DNA of 64,000 nucleotides, taken from contig JAECUM010003186.1 of the NCBI GenBank assembly GCA_016617855.1, positions 1 through 64,000 of the forward strand. The letters are read 5' to 3'. Under the pieces are notes generated by a model that searched no databases, was not told where the DNA came from, and saw nothing but the letters and a program-made list of their open reading frames with translations. Within the stretch, counting starts at the first letter, position 1, and the number at the start of each line of letters is the position of its first letter. The translations under genes were made by a program, and so were the position numbers. The DNA is from Megalonaias nervosa. Its lineage: Eukaryota > Mollusca > Bivalvia > Unionida > Unionidae. Below are positions 42,239 through 54,488 of the stretch, piece after piece.

Positions 42239-42754
42239 GTGAAAATAGGCGAAAGGCATGAGCAGGCTATGATCAGTCACGCTGTGAGGGATCTGGTCTT
42301 TTGCATCGGTTATCAAAATCCTTATATTTTAAGCAAAGAATTGTTAGAACATTTTTTGAAAGAAACACTTTCAGAAATCAACGATTATATATTGCTCTTA
42401 TCGTCTGCCGAGGATAATTACTATAAAGCGTTAGCTTCACGCGGATTGGTAAGTAGCGTCAACCGAATGTATGGACCCTGGATTAAGCAAAACATGAAGG
42501 AAATCTTCATCGAGCTGCTCGAAGAGTCAAAAGAGTACAATAGGGTGGTGGGAGAGGAACTCAAAGTCAGAGTAAAAGTCTATCGCTCGGGAGCCAGACC
42601 CATGTTTCCAGTGGCAGATACAACCTTTAAGCAGCCTGAAACACCAACAGGATTAGAGTCTACTCGGTTGAAAGAACAAGCGGATCCAGAGGCGGAGAAA
42701 GGAGCAACTGCTGAATTTACAAAGAAGTCATTGAGAAAAGTGGGAGTTTTGTAA
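42239..42754 (+). CDS. Polinton 2 hypothetical helical protein
   Basis: A 171-codon open frame reading AMISHAVRDLVFCIGYQNPY and SEINDYILLLSSAEDNYYKA, with a Glu/Lys-rich C-terminus. Codon-like and intact, but no family recognised. It may be joined to the preceding coiled-coil gene across stops near 42150-42230. Positions 42755-43057 downstream carry only a short conserved-looking piece (VTPHQYKIMYEDL near 42970-43015). Confidence 0.45.
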   Translation: MKIGERHEQAMISHAVRDLVFCIGYQNPYILSKELLEHFLKETLSEINDYILLLSSAEDNYYKALASRGLVSSVNRMYGPWIKQNMKEIFIELLEESKEYNRVVGEELKVRVKVYRSGARPMFPVADTTFKQPETPTGLESTRLKEQADPEAEKGATAEFTKKSLRKVGVL

Positions 42755-43057
42755 GGAAGAAACTTGCCGAAGAAAATGAAATAATCAACCGTTCTTTTGC
42801 GCTGGCAGAGAAACGTCGTCAAGAAGGAGAGGAGGATGTGACGACGACTGGATAAGGCATCAGCTACTATCATAATCCAGCCGAGATCATCTGACGGTTA
42901 AAGCGGGGACTGTCGGAGTGGAAATGGTTGACGAGATGGTAAAGATCCCCAAATCGTCTTCTGGACAGCAAGCTGGTGACGCCACATCAATACAAGATTA
43001 TGTACGAGGATTTGATTTAGTAGCAATCCGTTTACATAGAAAACAGAGTTTTCCAAC

Positions 43058-43474
43058 ATGGCTCTAGACGAAACCACGCTGCTGTTCGGTTCGCGTTTGG
43101 TCATTTCCACGGTGAGGTATAATCCATCATTCTCCGTTTTAACGCAGGTACTGTCTTAGATGGAAATGGAGTACACGAAGGAGATCTTCCCATCAATATC
43201 GCCGACGTCAACAGTCTCCTCATCAACTGCTCCATCGCTCAGGGATCGTTATCCTCGGTCGGTTCAGCCTCCAACGTGATTTATTCCACGTCGATTAGCG
43301 TCCCACCAAGATCGCTCATGCAAATTCATCCTAATCCTTTCATCTACTATCCCATCCTGAACACGTGCATAATCTCGGAAATCACCATGTGGCTCACCAA
43401 TCAGTCCGGAAATTTCGCCGATAATAACAACGAAAGAATCTCCTTTTATTTGCACTTGAGGAGGAAGACGTAAT
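43058..43474 (+). pseudogene. Polinton 2 conserved jelly-roll-like small protein
   Basis: The ATG at 43058 reads ALDETTLLFGSRLVISTVRY and stops at a TAG near 43157. A shifted frame then reads LDGNGVHEGDLPINIADVNS, SLLINCSIAQG and CIISEITMWLTNQSG to 43474. Alternating hydrophobic strands suggest a beta-sandwich; genes of this type are common in mollusc and cnidarian Polintons and may be minor capsid proteins. Inference from composition and recognition by eye. Confidence 0.5.
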
Positions 43475-44264
43475 TGTCTCAAATCCACTTAGCGTCGCAA
43501 TGTCTCAGAGCCGTCTACAAAAAATGTTCAGAGATAAAATAGAAATAATGAGACGATTACGCGTACAGCGACGTAAAATCGTGGATGGACTTTTATCCAT
43601 ACTGTTTTTCTCGGTGCGAGCAGCACCTCCAAGGATTGCAGCAAAATCAGTTCCGATTGCCCTCAAAGCGGCCGAAGCGGAAGCCACCGGAGCAGCCTCT
43701 GCCGTGGTGTGTACCAGTGCTAGATTCTTTACTCACAGCATTTTCTGTGTTGGTATCTCAAAGATTCTCCCGCCGACATTGAAATGCAATGGACTATTGT
43801 CAATCGAGGTGGCGATTACATCTATTACGTTCTGATGATTTCCGATCGATTCATGATGCTTGACGTGCTCAGTGGAAAAATGAAGATAATCGTCTTGCAT
43901 CGCATCTTGTCTTAAGTGCAGACGATCAATTGTGTAAACATTGTATAGACAAAGCCGAAAATAAAGTCGTCCACACGTTCGGAAACCAAACGTGAGGGTG
44001 GCTCCACCGCCAGCGCGATCGTTCCATTCGTGAAGACCACGACACCAAAGTTGTTTACGTCAGTTTTTGCTTCGCTGTGGTTTGCGGTGTCGACAGGGGC
44101 CATCACTGGAGTCACACATAAAGCGGTGATGAGAAACAGAGTTTACCGTAGCAGAAACTTCCGCGATCTCCGACAAAAACGTGCCATCGTGACATCGTCC
44201 ATTGGCTACCAAAATAAATCCGTCAAAAGAAAACCCCAATAATACTAGCATTTAATATAAGACC
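43475..44264 (+). other. Decayed coding-like stretch in Polinton 2
   Basis: Two open frames with some protein-like content, 43500-43835 (basic N-terminus LQKMFRDKIEIMRRLRVQRR) and 44030-44242 (VSTGAITGVTHKAVMRN), in different frames. They probably derive from one or two Polinton genes now scrambled by indels. Not assignable. Confidence 0.35.
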
Positions 44265-44700
44265 ATGCCATACATTCCAGTTGATGTTACGCTGTCACCA
44301 CGGCATAGGAAAAGTTTCGCTGTGGTATCCATCAGGCTTAAAGCGTCAGCGCTCACAGGACTGGATAGACTCATGCTGACTCATCGTGAAGCCACTGTAC
44401 GAGAAGGAATTGTTCTTAACTTATCGGCGTCGCAGCGTTCCAAACAAGTAGGATTTTTATCGCACCCCTGTTAACAGGCATCGCTGAAACGTCACTTCTA
44501 GCATTGCTTGGCTTCGGACAAGGACTCCAACTTCCTGGAACCAACCGTCGTAAAGGACTTTCAGTAGAGGAAAAAGAAACAAAACGGTTTTAGCGCTGGA
44601 GACAAGGTCTCCTGAAACAATGTTTCCTCCGCTCTCCAACATCAACCTCGAGAAAGAATTAGTACCCAGCGTTGGAAATTTCAGAGGTGCATTTTCTAAG
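44265..44700 (+). pseudogene. Polinton 2 MPYIPV-type conserved protein, truncated
   Basis: The ATG at 44265 opens with PYIPVDVTLS, followed by LTGLDRLMLTHREATV and GIVLNLSASQ. This N-terminus (PY.PV, then G.D.LMLT, then a G.V.L.(L)S..Q phrase) is characteristic of a small protein in PLA2-bearing Polintons. The frame stops at 44474; shifted pieces continue to about 44700. A virion-associated role is assumed, not shown. Confidence 0.55.
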
Positions 44701-44729
44701 AATCAGCTACCGGAACAAATTACACTGGA

Positions 44730-45050
44730 CTAGAGCTGCGTAATTAACCTGCAAAATTATTACGATTGACATGGCATTCATTGCGTTGCCGTGGTTAACG
44801 ATCCAAGTTACGGCGATGTCAAGTATATCCATTCGTTTGGTTTACCTCCACCCGATGAGGTTGTGCGATACCTCCAACCATCGCATAAAGGAGCAGTGTA
44901 TAACTCGTTACAGCTTCAGGACGGCAACGATGCACGTGTGGATGGTACTGCATCGATTATATCCAATGCAGGTACTGAGGAAAATCACCCCTCAAAGTCA
45001 TTTTGTCGCCAAAATAATGTACACTATAACGTAACACAGCCAACATGAAC
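44730..45050 (+). pseudogene. Polinton 2 cysteine protease, broken
   Basis: Across frames: HCVAVVNDPSYGDVKY (catalytic His region), then YIHSFGLPPPDEVVRYL, where related proteases have YIDSFGLPPP, so the acidic residue appears changed to His. YNSLQLQDGNDAR follows, and after a one-base shift CGWYCI, the expected Cys region (about 44935). The sequence type is distinct from the element 1 protease. Confidence 0.65.
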
Positions 45051-45229
45051 TAGTGGTGCCTTAAGTGCAAAACCAGAATGGAGAATATCGATCCCGTCGA
45101 GGTGGTCAGAATCATCGCCTCATGATCAAATCAAGATGGGCTTGTTTGTTTCCAAACAATTACACATCTTCACAGGTAAAGCGACACCAGCAGAGTCGCT
45201 CAGGAAGAAGAAACCAATAAAATGTAGAC

Positions 45230-45765
45230 TATGTGCAACTATGCTGCCGACGACAGATTGGTATGCGACTTGTCATGGCTCCATATACAAAATGTAACAT
45301 TGTAGGAACTGTGACATCGACACGAGCAGTGAAAACTTTAAGCGTGGAAAGAAATCAGTGCATGGGAGATTGTAAATGCTGCGTAGATAGACAAATTCTC
45401 GGTGGCGCCGTGGACGTCCATGCGCTGATCGGAAAACTTATAAGACCACGTGGCGGGTGGACTTTGCCAGGACATAAATACACAGGATCGTGGAATCCGT
45501 CAGAATAGGAACAGGACGACAGTGAACAGCCGCCCCTGGTCAGGAGCCTTACAACAGCATAGATACCATCGCGATGCAACATGATATCTGTTACAGAGAT
45601 CATCCCGTTCAAAGTGGGATGCGATCGAATTATGTTTGAGGGACTTTGAAGCACTCAAGCCAAAAAATTTCAGAGAACGTGTAGACCGAGCTCTTGTGTG
45701 TGGAATCATTGGCACCAAAAATAAGCTGGGCATCGGGATTCTAGGTAAAATGAAAAAGTCAGCTG
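45230..45765 (+). pseudogene. Phospholipase A2-like Polinton protein, broken
   Basis: Frames give LIRPRGGWTLPGHKYTGSWNP (the Ca-loop region, about 45445-45500) and, in a second frame, AMQHDICYRDHP (about 45573-45608) with the HD-x-x-Y catalytic pair of secreted/parvovirus-type PLA2. RALVCGIIGTKNKLGIGILG (45700-45750) matches the usual basic end. Such domains help virions leave endosomes in parvoviruses; a similar task is inferred here. Stops and shifts separate the motifs. Confidence 0.65.
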
Positions 45766-46690
45766 TGGTAGAAGATCTTTCGACGCTCGCAAAAGAACTG
45801 CATAAACCTTCACGCATGCACTTTTCACGAAGCAGAGTCATCGCGGTAGCTGCACACGATATATGGTTGGCAGACCGTCGACATGAGAGATTTCAACGCG
45901 TACAACGATCATTTAAAATATCTCATGACTGTCATCGATGTGTTCAGCAAATAAGCATGGGTGGTTCCTCTCAACAAAAAAAAAAGGAAATTATATCGTT
46001 GAAGCGTTTAATACCATTCTAGGTGCACAAAAACCAAGTACAATATGGGCAGATCATGGTAGTGAATTTTATAACAAAACCGTCTCCGATTGGCTTCAAA
46101 AAGAATATTATCTTGTACAGCACACACAATTAAATCAAAGCGGTCGTCGTAGAGCGGTTTAGCAGAACTCTCAAAAAGCGCATGTGAAAGAGATTTACCG
46201 GCGATAACACCAACCGATACTTAGACTTTTTGCCAGAAATCATTGACCAACAAAATTACACATGGCACCGCAGCATTCAAATGACACCCACGGAAGCATC
46301 TTCGGCTGACAAAACAAAACAGGTCACAGAATCCTTATTTTTTAGATCCAAATTCAAAGTAGGTGACCACGTCAGAATTAGCAGACAAAAACTACATTCG
46401 AAATGGGATACACCCCTAAGTGGACCGAAGAAGTCATTGTCGTCGATACCGTTCAAGAAAACCATTCCACTCACACTCAAAGATTCCTCAGGAGAGTTCC
46501 GTTCAAGGTTATTTTTACGAGCAGGAATTACAAAGAAAACCAGATAAGACGTCTTCAAGATAGAAAAAGTGATCTCTATCCGAGGTAAAAAAAAAAAATC
46601 TCTCGTCAAGTGGTTTGGTTATCGTGAACAATTCAACTCGTGGATTCCAACGGCATCGCTGACGCCATTGTCTCATCAGACTCCAACAAC
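45766..46690 (+). pseudogene. Polinton 2 integrase with chromodomain, broken
   Basis: Pieces read AKELHKPSRMHFSRSRV, then a core with TVIDVFSK (first Asp, about 45925), IWADHGSEFYN (second Asp, about 46050) and, after a frameshift, VVVERFSRTLKKRM (Glu, about 46150). Then MTPTEASS, an SH3-like part, and a chromodomain-like LVKWFGYREQFNSWIP (about 46600-46650). All three catalytic acids survive, but a TAG after VIDVFSK and several indels break the gene. Confidence 0.75.
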
Positions 46691-47097
46691 TCCAAAATAA
46701 TCTTATCATACCCTTGCATATGCTCTTCCCAGAGACCGTCTTATATTTCGTCGCATGCTCGTAAAGACCCGTCCTCTCAAATATAAGCTTGAACACATAG
46801 TCAGATTTTATAAATTTCGCACGACCTAACAAATTAACTCGGGTGGCCTTTTCAGCCAATAATAAAATTGATCTCGCTGTGGCGCTGACAAGTTAAAACG
46901 CTTCATCTTATTTTCTAAGTAGTATTGCTGATTATACCGCTGAACCGGACGCTGATGACAATACAACCCCAAGTGTTCCAGAAGCCCCAGCAGCTCCAAT
47001 AAAAGTGAGCTTAAAGAAAGTGGTCCAAAACCCCCATTTCTCTAAAGCGGTCCAGAACTCCCACAACACAGTTGTATAGAGCCATGGTGAACTTCTC
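46691..47097. other. Spacer with possible short coding remnant
   Basis: A plus-strand stretch at about 46930-47080 reads like an Asp/Pro/Ala-rich peptide (EPDADDNTTPSVPEAP) ending at a TAG near 47079, possibly a Polinton 2 remnant. Nothing else is recognised. Confidence 0.35.
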
Positions 47098-47108
47098 AAG
47101 CAGTTTTA

Positions 47109-47364
47109 GGGGCCCCGAGTGGCCGAGTGGTCTAAAGCGCTGTCCGTTACGGATCACTGCCATCTCACCTCTGTCTGCGTTGGTTCGAGTCTAAGATTCG
47201 ACGGATGTGGATATGTGAGAAAGCTTGCCAGTAGCTTCTCGTGAGTCGGTGGTTCTTTCCGCGGATTTCCCGGTTTCTTCCTCCACCATTAATACTGGCC
47301 GCCATGTATAGCCTATCGTGTGCTGAAAAATGGCGTTAAGCCCCACAACAACAACAACAACAAC
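47109..47364 (+). mobile_element. tRNA-derived SINE with 11-bp target duplication
   Basis: Starts GGGCCCCGAGTGGCCGAGTG, B-box-like TTGGTTCGAGTCTA, shared core, CTTCCTCCACCATTAATACT block and a (CAA)n tail. The direct repeat AAGCAGTTTTA is at 47098-47108 and 47365-47375. It inserted between Polinton 2 and the right segmental copy. Confidence 0.9.
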
Positions 47365-47409
47365 AAGCAGTTTTATCACGCAGTCCAGAACCCCCATTTT
47401 CTTATACTA

Positions 47410-48724
47410 CTGTTGATCTTCAAGTCATCTGCGTCTATACCTTTACGTAGGAGACATTGGGGTTATTTCCGACAAAAGATAGTAATAAATTCTTGAAATA
47501 CAATATCCATTTAGTTTGCCTATATATGCGTATAAAACTGATGAAAGACAGAAACTTGATTCCGACATCCGTGTTCCACTGGGTTAATGTTATATGCAGT
47601 ACACTCTAAGAACTCACGTTATACTGAAAAATGTGTGCAAAAATGACCTATATATGGACAAAACAAATCAAACACTAAAAAAAAAAAACAACAACAAAAC
47701 AATACAGGTTAAATGACACTTCCATGTAAGGGAACATGAAAATGCAAAATATGTATTCTATGTACTTAAGCATATGTTTTCTATTATGTTTTTTGTGTAC
47801 CTGACAAAAGGTTAACATGTCATTCTAGCGTGCTTAGTGTAACTGACGAAGGGATACTAAGTCATTCTAGAGCTTCCTTTCTGTACATGACGGAGGGGCA
47901 CTAAGTCATTCTAGATTTTTCCTTGCGTACCTGACGGAGGGCTGACAAGTCATTTTGGTGAACATTGTGTACCTGAGAGTGGGCTAACAAATCATTATAG
48001 AGTATAATTTCTGTTCCTGACGGAGGGCTAACAAATCATTCCAGAGTGCCCTTTGTATACCTGACTGACGGGTACGCAGTCATTCTAGAATCTCCTTTGT
48101 GTATCTGAAAGAGTGCTAACACGTTATTCTAGAGTGTTCCGTTTGTACCTAACAGAGGTATAACACGCAATTCCGGAGTTTCCTTTGTGAAACTGACGGA
48201 TGGGTAATAGGTCATTCTAGAATTTCCTTTGTGTACGTGACTGAGGGCTAACGAGTCATTCTAGTGTCCTTTGTGTACCTGAATGAGGGGAACAAAGTCA
48301 TTCAAGAGTTTTTCTTTGTGCACCTGACAGATGGTTTACAAGTCATTCCAGAGTGTCCAATGTGTACCTGACGGAGACCTGTAGCCTTTTGGTTCTTTAC
48401 AATATATAGTTCAAGCGATGAGTTTGTGCGATAGTATTAATATATCCTGCCTACATGTAATGGAAGCGTATTCCTGCAAGGTACAGTTTAATAAGTCTTT
48501 GTAAATCTTCCAGTAATTCACTCAAAACCCCACATGCTACAAGCACCCAACACATAGTCACTAACTGCATAAAAGTATTAATAGTAGTATTGAAGGTATT
48601 GGTTGTCCAATGGCTGATAGAAGCGTTCCATAATTGATCAATGTGACCTCACCAGTTTCAAAGGTAGGAGACGTGGTGCTGACTGTGTGCCGGTGTTAGG
48701 TGCCAAACAGCGAAATTTATTCAT
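47410..48724. repeat. Segmental duplication, right copy
   Basis: Direct copy of 36000-37717, from GTTGATCTTCAAGTCATCTG to GCGAAATTTATTC. It lacks the SINE of the left copy and has fewer minisatellite units. It ends exactly where the Ty3/gypsy fragment begins, which may have set the boundary. Confidence 0.85.
47793..48376. repeat. Degenerate minisatellite, right copy
   Basis: Same roughly 45-bp unit family as 36478-37375 (GTACCTGACGGAGGG, CTAACAAGTCATTCTAGA). Fewer units; non-coding. Confidence 0.85.
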
Positions 48725-48995
48725 CCTTCCGGGTCTTTGCATTGAGGGTCCTGTAGTAAATGCAGAAACGCTGGCTGTTATCTCGTTTCCGAACCAACAC
48801 AACATTAGAGGAGTAAGAACTATCAGATTCCCTGATTGCACCAGCATCTAGCATTTCCTTAATATGTTGACGCACGTCCTCATACATCCCCGGGGGTATT
48901 CTCCTGTTGTTTGAAAGGTCTATCATTGTTGAGTACAATCTTATGCTTGATGAGGTCAGAATTGTATTCTCCACCATAGGCGTAGATACAATGAA
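48717..48995 (-). pseudogene. Ty3/gypsy reverse transcriptase fragment
   Basis: The minus-strand frame reads RRIPPGMYEDVRQHIKEML, AGAIRESDSSYSSNVVLVRK and RFCIYYRTLNAKTRKDE. This is the N-terminal RT signature (VLVRKKDGS..FCIDYR.LN) of Ty3/gypsy LTR retrotransposons. It ends in a stop after RKDE and no LTR, protease or integrase is nearby, so it is an isolated fragment. Confidence 0.85.
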
Positions 48996-49143
48996 TAAGA
49001 TGTCGTTCGTGCAGAGACGATACGGCGAGCACCTAGGACATTTATTAAGTGCATGGCGCTCGACCTCATCGTCCCCTTCATGCGCCTCGTGTACTGATCG
49101 ATCGCTCACTCACGCGTTCACTCATGACAAACACGCACCTGTG

Positions 49144-49277
<134 letters not shown>

Positions 49278-52055
49278 TCATTCATTGCTCTTTCAAACGC
49301 TTGTATTGTCAACTCTGGTAAATATAGTGTCCGTATTTTAATTACTGCTAAAATCTGGTGTACTTTTGACTAGTCTGGACATTTTTTTCAGGCACATGGA
49401 ATCAATCATTTTTATTAGCTTGTCTGTAGTGAACATCGCTGTTTACCAGACACTACATATAACGACATTTCAGTCACAGTACACGAACATATCATAGAAG
49501 CACGCCAACAATCTCTCGATTGTGTTCTTTAGATAAGCACATTACTACACCTTATACCTGTCCAACTTTTAAAAATACGCTTAATAACCTTGGAGAGCAA
49601 ACTAAACAAATTGGTTTTAAAGAAAACGCCGTGATAATTTAGTGGGCATAACTGAACCTGTCGTCTTGAGAAAATTGGTGTAATTGTGAGGTGAGTCTAG
49701 TCTGTACACTAATGTGACATTGCCACACTTGAAGTTTATACGGGCTCTTTTGAGACAAATTTCGTACAAAATTACATGTCTGGGCTGGGCTGTGCTGGGC
49801 TGGGGTGGGAAGATTATTTATGAGTGCAAGAAACAGTTGCTTTATAATAGTAACTAATACTAAAGCCTTGATGGCATGTGCAAGGAGTCAATTTTTAAAA
49901 TATTTATTGAAAGCATTAATTCAAAAATAAATGACGCGTTGAAACAGTACGCTTTATCAACGCAAATTTAGCCCAACCCGACATACATCTACGTATCTAT
50001 GCACCTATCCTTCTCTGTCTATTACTATTTCTGTCTGTATGTGTGTATATAAGTCTGTATGTTGATAGGTATTTGTACATCTATTACTCATGATAAAGAT
50101 TTTAAATGTCATCTTACCGTGTCCAGTCAATAAACTTTGCTGTTATGATATCAAGACTGATGTTGAAGCAATATGTGACCCAATATAATTCCAACACTCT
50201 ACTGTATCGTTACCTGGTCTTGTAAATAGTATTTTAATGTATCATATGACTTTACATATATCCGTTTGACAACGTCACCATCTCGTCGTGATCGCACCAA
50301 TAAATATTTGCATAAGGCTTAGAATCGGCAGCGCGTAAAACAATAGTGTAAGGCATGGTCTATGTGTTGAAACAAAAATGAAGTATTACCTTCATTTTGA
50401 TGAAAACAGGAAATAAAAAACATCGTGGATTACTAAGTTATTATCTAATCATAAATTAAAGCTGGAATGAATATTTATAAAATTCCTTTGCATGTTTTTA
50501 TGTCTGTGTTCCTCTTTGTCTGTCATTCTGTTTCCATCTCTCTCCAAAATGGTCAGATATTTGCCATGATAAAAGTGTTATCAGTCTATTCCAAGCCTAT
50601 AGTTGGTAGAAAAGAAGTAGCATGTTGGGGGACATATATATATAATGCATACTGAGCACAGGAAAGGAAACTTTTAAAATCGGATAAATAATATCATTCT
50701 TTGGTCAAAACATGAACCATAGAGGGGAATGAAAACGAACTTGCATTTCTGGCAGGCGTACAAAGTATGTTTGACAGTTCCTCTATGTTTTACTTGTAAA
50801 AGACGGCAGACAAAATGTGACCTTCACCTTTAAAAATGATAAAGCTCTTGTGCAGGGCAAGTGTGATAAGATCATTTTGACTGCAAGGTGTCCAGTATTC
50901 CAGGCCATACTATTTTTTGGACTGTTTGGGCTGGTGGTTACAAATAGTTATTCAACGGAATCATTCAGGTTGATCTTAAAGTGTGAATATGTGGTTTTGG
51001 GATCTAAAATCACAGTATTGTTGATGACATCAGAATTAATGAAATAGTGAGCGACCAAGAAGAGAGAAAACATGCAAATTATGTACCCTTATAACAGTCT
51101 AACAGTTTACTGCGAATAGTAACTGTAGCTATGTGAAAAGGCATGCCTTTTAATTGCATTTGCCTTCGAGATTTCTAGATGAATAGTTAGGAAGAGCATT
51201 CAATATTTATCAGAGGTCCTGAATTCGGAATTTGTAATTTATATTTCTTAATGTTTATCGGCCACGTCTTTTTTAGCACAGTTCGTCAGACCAGAACCCC
51301 CATATTTTGCGCTCAAATGTAAACACAGTTAAGCTCCTCGATTTGTCTCATTACATAAAGCAGAATTCTATTCAGCTTTCAAACACCATTTCACAAATAT
51401 TATAGGAATAGTTTCAAAATGTGTGCTGATGCAGTTAATGTGTTTATAACGTATTGATATGCTTACGAGAAGAATAATTAGAACAGATTTAACAAAACTA
51501 CGATCATGGTAGTATGCTATATCTAAATTCTACTGCAAAACAATTTATTCTTGTTGAAGCAAGTAGTAAGATTGCCAATGATTTCCAATTACTTTCTTCA
51601 GTCATTGTGGACTCCTTTATAATGAGAGCAACTCATTCATATAAAAATTAGGTCAGCATGAAGTATGAAGAAAGTGACTGGCAATTGTTGGCCATCTTAC
51701 TTCGACTATTGTAAATTTTGCCAAGCAAATAAAATGGAAACTGAAAGGTAATAGTTGCGAAAGACATAAAAATGGAAGAGATGGAAAGCACAGTACCATT
51801 TATTCATGGCAGATGTAAGGTTTGCGGACATAAACATAAACATGATCGTAGATATTCAATCCTATATTGTAAGCAATTGACGATAAAGGTTTTAATGGAG
51901 TTGTAGTAGGTCTATGAAATATATTTTTTGATAAATGTCACGAATCTATGGTCATAAACTAAGTAACAGTAAAAGCGAAACCAAAACGTTTTCTAAAATT
52001 CAAGATATAATTTATTTCCATAGAAAATAAAGTGAAAATTTAAAAGGAACATACC
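49278..52055. other. Intergenic DNA, no gene recognised
   Basis: AT-rich and stop-dense. Open frames at 50467-50655 and 50817-51047 have no motif. No RNA gene, SINE or TIR seen. Confidence 0.5.
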
Positions 52056-52365
52056 TTGTTTTGAAATAAATCCCAGATAATCCTAAAAGTTATATCACAA
52101 TTCCAAAAGTATAGAGTGTTCGTAATGAATTCCAGTGGTGTTACAAATCAGTTCCAATCTTGATAGTGATAATATATCAATAGCCTTGAATGTACCAATG
52201 TGCCAACAGTCGCAATTGCTGTATCACTTTAATATAATGCACAACGTACTTCAATGAGTTCATCACAATTCCAAAAGATTGATTTAATCCGAAAGTCAAT
52301 GAGCACTTTATAGTTGTAATGAATATTGTAAATAAATAAATTCCTCTCAAATTATAACTGAACAC
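52056..52365. repeat. Dispersed repeat, copy 1
   Basis: Diverged direct relative of 61620-61930. Shared phrases include TATCACAA.T.CAAAAG, GATGTACCAA/GAATGTACCAA, CCAACAGTC, ATCACTTTAATATAAT and AGCACTTT(A/G)TA. It may be a short interspersed or MITE-like element; ends not defined. Confidence 0.5.
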
Positions 52366-54488
52366 ATCTAAAAGACTAATTTCACAAGACAGATGTTATG
52401 ATAGAAATGAATATCTTTTTTATGTAAACAACCTTATATAAATTCCCATCTGGCCTATGTCGCAAAAACCTATTCTGTCAAAACTGCATCATCTTAATGG
52501 AAACTAATTCCAAACTGTAAACAAGCTCAGGTCCGTTAACTTAAATTTTTGCGAATCAACCTGACAAGTGGAAAAAAATGTTCTAACTCAAATTCAAGCA
52601 AACATGTTTACAGGCATTATATTAAGGTTTACTCTAAAGTCATGGACAAAAGTTAGCTATGTAATATGTTGTTTACAATATGACCCTTACAAGCTACAAT
52701 CATGGCAAAATTAAACACACAGTAGGGATATACATAACACAAATAACGAGAAAATAAAAAATAAATTTGAGAATCGCAATTATGAATATATACGACCCAA
52801 AAGTAAAGAAGCTAAATAGGAATTTTCCAAACAAGTAAATGAATAACACAAGAATAAATGTGTTATAATTTATGATTAGTAGATATAAAGTCGGGAAGTT
52901 TCTGTACATGCGCGTCGATCGGTACGAAACCGTATGCTTTTATATACTTAGCAAGCAAAGGGACATACTAAACTTTCTCTTTAGCTCTTCAAATTAATTC
53001 TAGACGAAATTTAAAAATATAATTGCGATTAAAGCATTCAGTTAGGTCTATTTAGTGCACAATGTTACATCAACGAAAGATTTATTTACAATCTTAGAAA
53101 TCTGCAGAAAAAGGCCTGTTGAAGTGATTGTCTTGTGACTTGTGATTGCATTGGGTTATTATTTAAAATAAATATTATCCAAAACATTGATGTCTTGATA
53201 TGAGATCACTATGTATCATTTCCCATGCAGTTTACAAGCCAGTTGGTAAGTAATCATTACCTACCTTAAAAAGAATGACATATTGAATATATTTGCACAG
53301 AAAAATGCATGATTTATAACCGATTTGATAATTAACAGAAGTAAATCTAAAATATGAGATGTTATATTTCTGCTTTGTGATTGTACGGTAATTGACATAG
53401 CTACTATTGTCTCTCAAATACAATTTTCAATGGTTTATTATCATCAGCATTTACATGGTTACATAATACATATTACAAATATTAGAATACAAATACAGAG
53501 TCGGCAAGTAAACTATTACAGCCAGTAACTACTTTACTGATAAAACAAAGGTAACATTTCGTTCGTTGGATTCTCATTTTCAGAATGAGCATTCCGGCAA
53601 GAAATCCGAAAATTTCCCCTTCAAATAGTAACCAAATAATCACTTGTCTAAGGTTGCGTAATGACTATTTCTCAATCGGTGGTTCAATTTTCTTGATAAG
53701 TCTTGAAAGTACATATACCTTACTGGAAATAAATATATAGTTATCACGAATCAGTCTGATAAAATTACACACATCATGAAATTTGGTTAATCTTTGACAT
53801 GTCAATGTTTATATTTACCACGAATAAACTTACGAACTTGATTACAAATTATGTAGATATTACACATTTCTTTTAACCTTTATTGACCTAAATTATGTCA
53901 CATGGTTATCTGAGGCTAGCAGCCACGTAAGAAATATATTCTCTTTATGTTCCCTTATTGATTATTATTATTCTATCACCAGGAAGTTTAAATACGCAGT
54001 AACCATGGACAGAATAAATCAATTCCTTACGACGGTTTTATCATATTCACAAATAAGTATTTAATAAGTTGTACGGCAATGATTTATTTGAAGTTCTGTC
54101 ATCAAGTTATTCCAGGAGAGATAGATTACCATTGCCTTTGATGCAACTAATGCAATATCCTTGACTCATAAACGCTTCATGCTGAGCACTCTTTGACATT
54201 GCCTAAAGCGCCATTGTCACCAGGCTAAACTATATGATCACAGTCGTCATAGGTCTGGAAGTGGCCTAAAATACCTGAGTTTTCAAAGTTTCCATTGCAA
54301 AATTTGATCACAAGTACAAGTTTCCTTAATAAGGATTACTTCTCCATTGCAGGTTGGTAGCAGACCCATTCACTTTAGTCGGATTGAGTCATCGGGATAA
54401 ATTGTATTTGACAGTAATACAACAACGGTACCCACGGTAAGTTCAAGACACGTCAATTTTAAGACTAGACTGTCACATATCAGCTAAT

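Larger units (their letters stand above)
39007..46690. mobile_element. Polinton element 2, second lineage, heavily decayed
   Basis: Minus-strand genes (39007-41200) face plus-strand genes (41312-46690). The plus side carries an ATPase remnant, small conserved genes, a cysteine protease, a phospholipase-A2-like gene and a chromodomain integrase, in the order seen in a Polinton group common in cnidarians and molluscs. No polymerase B or full major capsid gene was recognised, so large parts are lost. TIRs were not found. Gene sequences differ strongly from element 1, so this is an independent invasion by another lineage. Confidence 0.85.

Noticed and set aside
47109..47190. Functional tRNA gene
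   Set aside because: The tRNA-like head is followed by a SINE core and (CAA)n tail with a target duplication, and the cloverleaf is degenerate.
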